Shown here: positions 60,237 through 64,000 of the stretch, one piece after another
How positions within the stretch are numbered: the stretch's first letter is position 1
How the letters are laid out: every line of letters starts with the position of its first letter
Origin: Prosopocoilus inquinatus
Taxonomy: Eukaryota > Arthropoda > Insecta > Coleoptera > Lucanidae
Assembly (NCBI GenBank): GCA_036172665.1
Contig: CM069880.1
Coordinates: forward strand, 994,501 to 1,058,500
Length of the DNA: 64,000 nt
Direction: 5' to 3'
Program-made: the position numbers and the translations under genes
Notes under the pieces: generated by a model
Told to the model about the DNA's origin: nothing
What the model saw: the letters and a program-made list of their open reading frames with translations, nothing else
Database searches by the model: none

Positions 60237-62158
60237 AGGAACCCCTTAAGTACACTTTTCCGAGTTTCTTTTCTTATATATGACAAGTGGGATCCGCTAC
60301 GCTCCGCCCACTTGTGGGTATGAACAGAGGCTTGTGTGGACAGAGGCTTTGTATAGACGGAGGTTTCGTTTGGACGGAAGAGGTGAGAGCTCTGCGCGCT
60401 GTTTGGGCCGCTAGCCTTTGGGGGCTCGCGGCACCTAGGGACTTGGAAGAATGTTGGAAAACTTTAAGAATTGATTTTTCTAATTTTCGAAATTTTGAGT
60501 ATTTTTCCCCAATTTTTTCAATTTTTCCGTTCTCCTAATTTATAAATTTTTTTTCGCCGTCTGGGTTGGCCTCGCTTGGGTTGGCGTCGGTTGGGTTCAC
60601 CTTGAACAATTTTACAAAAGAAAGGGAAGGAAAGTTTAAGAAAAAGTGAGAAAAATTGTTGGAAAACTTAAGAAATCGGTTTCCTTAATTTTTAGAATTT
60701 TTTCCATTTTTTTTCGATTTTTTTCAATATTTTCTCGAAATTTACTACATTTTTCCCTAATTCTTTAAATTTTTTCGTTTTCTTTAAAATAAAATTTTTC
60801 TGTCATCTGGGTTGGCCTCGCTTGGGTTGGCGCCGTTTGAGTTGACCTTGAACAATTTAAAAAAAAGAGTTAAGGAATATGTAAGAGAAAGTGAGGAAAA
60901 ATGTTTTAAAAAAGTTGTAAAACGTCAATAATCGGCTTCCTCTATTCTTAGAATTTTTTCCTATTTTTTTCGATTTTTTCAATTTTTTCCCGAAATTTTG
61001 AATATTTTTCCCCAATTTTTTCAATTTTTCCGTTCTCCTAATTTTTAAATTTTTTTTCGCCGTCTGGGTTGGCCTCGCTTGGGTTGGCGTCGGTTGGGTT
61101 GACCTTGAACAATTTTCGAAAAAAAGTGAAGGAAAATGTAAGAAGTGATGAAATGTTTTAAAAAAGTTGTTAAACTTAAGAAATCCGTTTCCCTAATTTT
61201 TAGAATTCTTGTCGACTTTTCTCGATTTTTTTAAATTTCCCCCCGAAATTTTGAATATTTTTCCCCAATTTGTTCAATTTTTCCGTTCTCTTAATTTTTA
61301 ATTTTTTAAAATTTTTATCGATTTTTTTCAATTTTTTCCCTTAAATTTCCCGCTTTAATTGCCGGCCGGAGAGCGAACGAATCGACCTCCCCGCGCTCGC
61401 ATTTTTTTTTTAATCACAAACGAACATCCAAAGCCTCCTTTATTCATCTATTTACGTAATATGTACGGTCGAAATTATGTTCGAACGCGTCCGCGCGGCG
61501 AAAGAGATCGCGTCGGCGGCTTTAGATTAGGTCACGTTCGACCGGCGGCGCACGTACTCCCTCCGCCGCCGGGCCGACTGCCGGCGTAACACGACACACG
61601 CGAAAGAGTTCGCGCGTCGCTTTCAGGTTAGATCACTGTCGATAGGCAGCACGCCCCCCCTACCTTCCGAACACCGGTGCTCCGGCCCCACGACTGGCCG
61701 TACAGATATATAATATTACATATGTCAAGTGTCAAGGTTTCCTTACTGCGCGTGTCGCGCGATCGTTGCCAACCAACCCTCGTCGATCCCATCTTTTACG
61801 CGGCGGCAAATTCAAATGAGCTCCGTCAAAATCTCGACGCGTTCGGTCGAGCGTACACGCGACGGCACAATGCAAATCGTGAAGAATTTAACCGGCAAAA
61901 CGACGCCGCCGCCGCCGCCGCCGCGATCGTCTTATAACCTTTTTTCCGATTACCGGAGTAACATCGGAGAAATGGAATTTGGAGGTTTTCAGTTGTTTTT
62001 AACACTTACTTTTTTTCAGTGGAAACACTTTTTCACTGTTACACACGCGTTCGTGTCACATTTTCGATATCACCCCGTATATCTCTCGCCATGTGGTAAA
62101 CGTTACGTTCGTAAAGCTACTTTCTTCTACGTCGGAAAGAATTCGACGCGATCGATTT
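60237..62158 (+). repeat. Spacer 10 (1,922 bp)
   Basis: Like spacers 1 and 2 in the 5' half (CCT near 60535, CTCGAAA near 60734; GAACAG as in spacer 1 only) but with its own 3' half: GTTGTTAAAC near 61168, TCGACTTTTC near 61213, CAGCACGCC near 61648, CCTACC near 61660 and GAACACC near 61670. The proline-coding tract has six CCG units instead of five, making it the longest spacer. Subzones: hairpin 60283-60315, subrepeats 60453-61360, CpG-rich segment 61361-62158, ubiquitin-like frame 61870-61902. Confidence 0.97.
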
Positions 62159-64000
62159 AGACCTTTCGTTTGATAGGCGACAATCCGGGTTTACGTTCGA
62201 CGCGTCCGATTTCGATCATTGCAGCGCCATCTTCGATCGAAAAATCGAACCGACGCGATTTTCCGTCGCCGCTCGGCGAGACCTTTCGTTTTATGCGCGA
62301 CAACCCGGGTTTACGTTCGACGCGTCCGATTTCGATCATTGCAGCGCCATCTTCGATCGAAAAATCGAACCGACGCGATTTTCCGTCGCCGCTCGGCGAG
62401 ACATTTCGTTTGATACGCGACAATCCGGGTTTACGTTCGACGCGTTCGATTTCGATCATTGCAGCGCCATGTTCGATCGATAAATCGAACCGACGCGGTT
62501 TTCCGTCGCCGCTCGGCGAGACCTTTCGTTTGATATGCGACAACCCGGGTTTACGTTCGACGCGTCCGATTTCGATCATTGCAGCGCCATCTTCGATCGA
62601 AAAATCGAACCGACGCGATTTTCCGTCGCAGCTCGGCGAGACCTTTCGTTTGATACGCGACAATCCGGGTTTACGTTCGACGCGTTCGATTTCGATCATT
62701 GCAGCGCCATCTTCGATCGAAAAATCGAACCGACGCGATTTTCCGTCGCCGCTCGGCGAGACCTTTCGTTTGATACGCGACAACCCGGGTTTACGTTCGA
62801 CGCGTCCGATTTCGATCATTGCAGCGCCATCTTCGATCGAAAAATCGAACCGACGCGATTTTCCGTCGCCGCTCGGCGAGACCTTTCGTTTGATGCGCGA
62901 CAACCCGGGTTTACGTTCGACGCGTCCGATTTCGATCATTGCATCGCCATCTTCGATCGAGAAATCGAACCGACGCGATTTTCCGTCGCCGCTCGGCGAG
63001 ACCTTTCGTTTGATACGCGACAACCCGGGTTTACGTTCGACGCGTCCGATTTCGATCATTGCAGCGCCATCTTCGATCGAAAAATCGAACCGACGCGATT
63101 TTCCGTCGCCGCTCGGCGAGACCTTTCGTTTGATACGCGACAACCCGGGTTTACGTTCGACGCGTCCAGTTTCGATCATTGCAGCGCCATCTTAGATCGA
63201 AAAATCGAACCGACGCGATTTTCCGTCGCCGCTCGGCGAGACCTTTCGTTTGATACGCGACAACCCGGGTTTACGTTCGACGCGTTCGATTTCGATCATT
63301 GCAGCGCCATCTTCGATCGAAAAATCGAACCGACGCGATTTTCCGTCGCCGCTCGGCGAGACCTTTCGTTTGATGCGCGACAACCCGGGTTTACGTTCGA
63401 CGCGTAAAGTTTCGATCATTGCAGCGCCATCCTCGATCGAAAAATCGAACCGACGCGATTTTCCGTCGCCGCTCGGCGAGACCTTTCGTTTGATGCGCGA
63501 CAATCCGGGTTTACGTTCCACGCGTCCGATTTCGATCATTGCAGCGCCATCTTCGATCGAAAAATCGAACCGACGCGATTTTCCGTCGCCGCTCGGCGAA
63601 ACCTTTCGTTTGATACGCGACAAACCGGGTTTACGTTCGACGCGTTCGATTTCGATCATTGCAGCGCAATTTTCAATCGAAAAATCGAACCGAAGCGATT
63701 TTCCGTCGCCGCTCGGCGAGACCTTTCGTTTGATACGCGTCAACCCGGGTTTACGTTCGACGCGTCCGATTTCGATCATTGCAGCGCCATCTTCGATCGA
63801 AAAATCGAACCGACGCGATATTCCGTCGCCGCTCGGCGAGACCTTTCGTTTGATACGCGACAATCCGGGTTTACGATCGACGCGTCCGATTTCGATCATT
63901 GCAGCGCCATCTTCGATCGAAAAATCGAACCGACGCGATTTTCCGTCGCCGCTCGGCGAGACCTTTCGTTTGATACGCGACAACCCTGGTTTACGTTCGA
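62159..64000 (+). repeat. Satellite array K: at least 15.35 monomers, right end cut by window
   Basis: Begins with the GATAGG monomer and is more diverged than the other arrays: private changes occur in many monomers (for example near 62293, 62402, 62470, 62482, 62498, 62630, 62944, 62961). A TAG at 63193-63195 closes the plus frame. The order from 63374 to 63973 (TAAAG monomer, GAAACC, GCAATTTTC, GAAGCG, then ATCGACG) follows array B 22028-22627. The last 27 bases enter the CCCTGG monomer, so the recurrent module probably continues beyond the window. Confidence 0.98.

Overview
This window holds no recognisable gene. It is eukaryotic satellite DNA with two alternating components, all in one orientation. 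(1) About 374 head-to-tail copies of a 120-bp monomer (44,904 bp) fall in eleven arrays. (2) Ten copies of a ~1.9-kb non-satellite spacer (19,096 bp) separate those arrays. A consensus monomer can be read at 721-840. There is no rRNA, tRNA, transposase, reverse transcriptase or CRISPR. The long open frames over the arrays arise because the monomer is exactly 40 codons long and lacks stops in several frames. The organism cannot be named from this. The very CpG-rich satellite beside AT-rich spacer DNA with TATA-like and splice-like signals suggests an animal, perhaps an insect such as a hymenopteran; that is a weak inference.

Layout: array A 1-9659 (cut by the window start, 80.5 monomers); spacer 1 9660-11574; array B 11575-23046 (95.6 monomers); spacer 2 23047-24965; array C 24966-26117 (9.6); then composite units of one spacer plus one array: 26118-31464, 31465-36811, 36812-42158 and 42159-47505 (5,347 bp each), 47506-51773 (4,268 bp) and 51774-57120 (5,347 bp); spacer 9 57121-58964; array J 58965-60236 (10.6); spacer 10 60237-62158; array K 62159-64000 (cut by the window end).

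Every array leaves and re-enters the satellite at the same phase (monomer position 59 out, 108 in). Every complete array is therefore n + 0.6 monomers long. This fits one ancestral spacer-satellite junction that was amplified, with arrays later growing and shrinking by whole monomers through unequal exchange. Recombination products are visible: a 7.1-kb block shared by arrays A and B, a 12-monomer higher-order repeat, a chimeric short array (C), a nine-monomer deletion (H), a mosaic spacer (9), an array-end monomer stranded inside array B, and a SNP shared by alternate 5,347-bp units.

Each spacer has three zones: a ~210-bp leader with a perfect 9-bp-arm inverted repeat; ~0.9 kb of AT-rich ~250-bp subrepeats, each carrying a G-rich core; and a ~0.8-kb CpG-rich segment with a duplicated motif, a TATA-like stretch, an 11-codon ubiquitin-N-terminus-like frame, a (CCG)n tract and a 3'-splice-site-like sequence just before the next array. 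Whether this last zone drives transcription into the array is the main open question.
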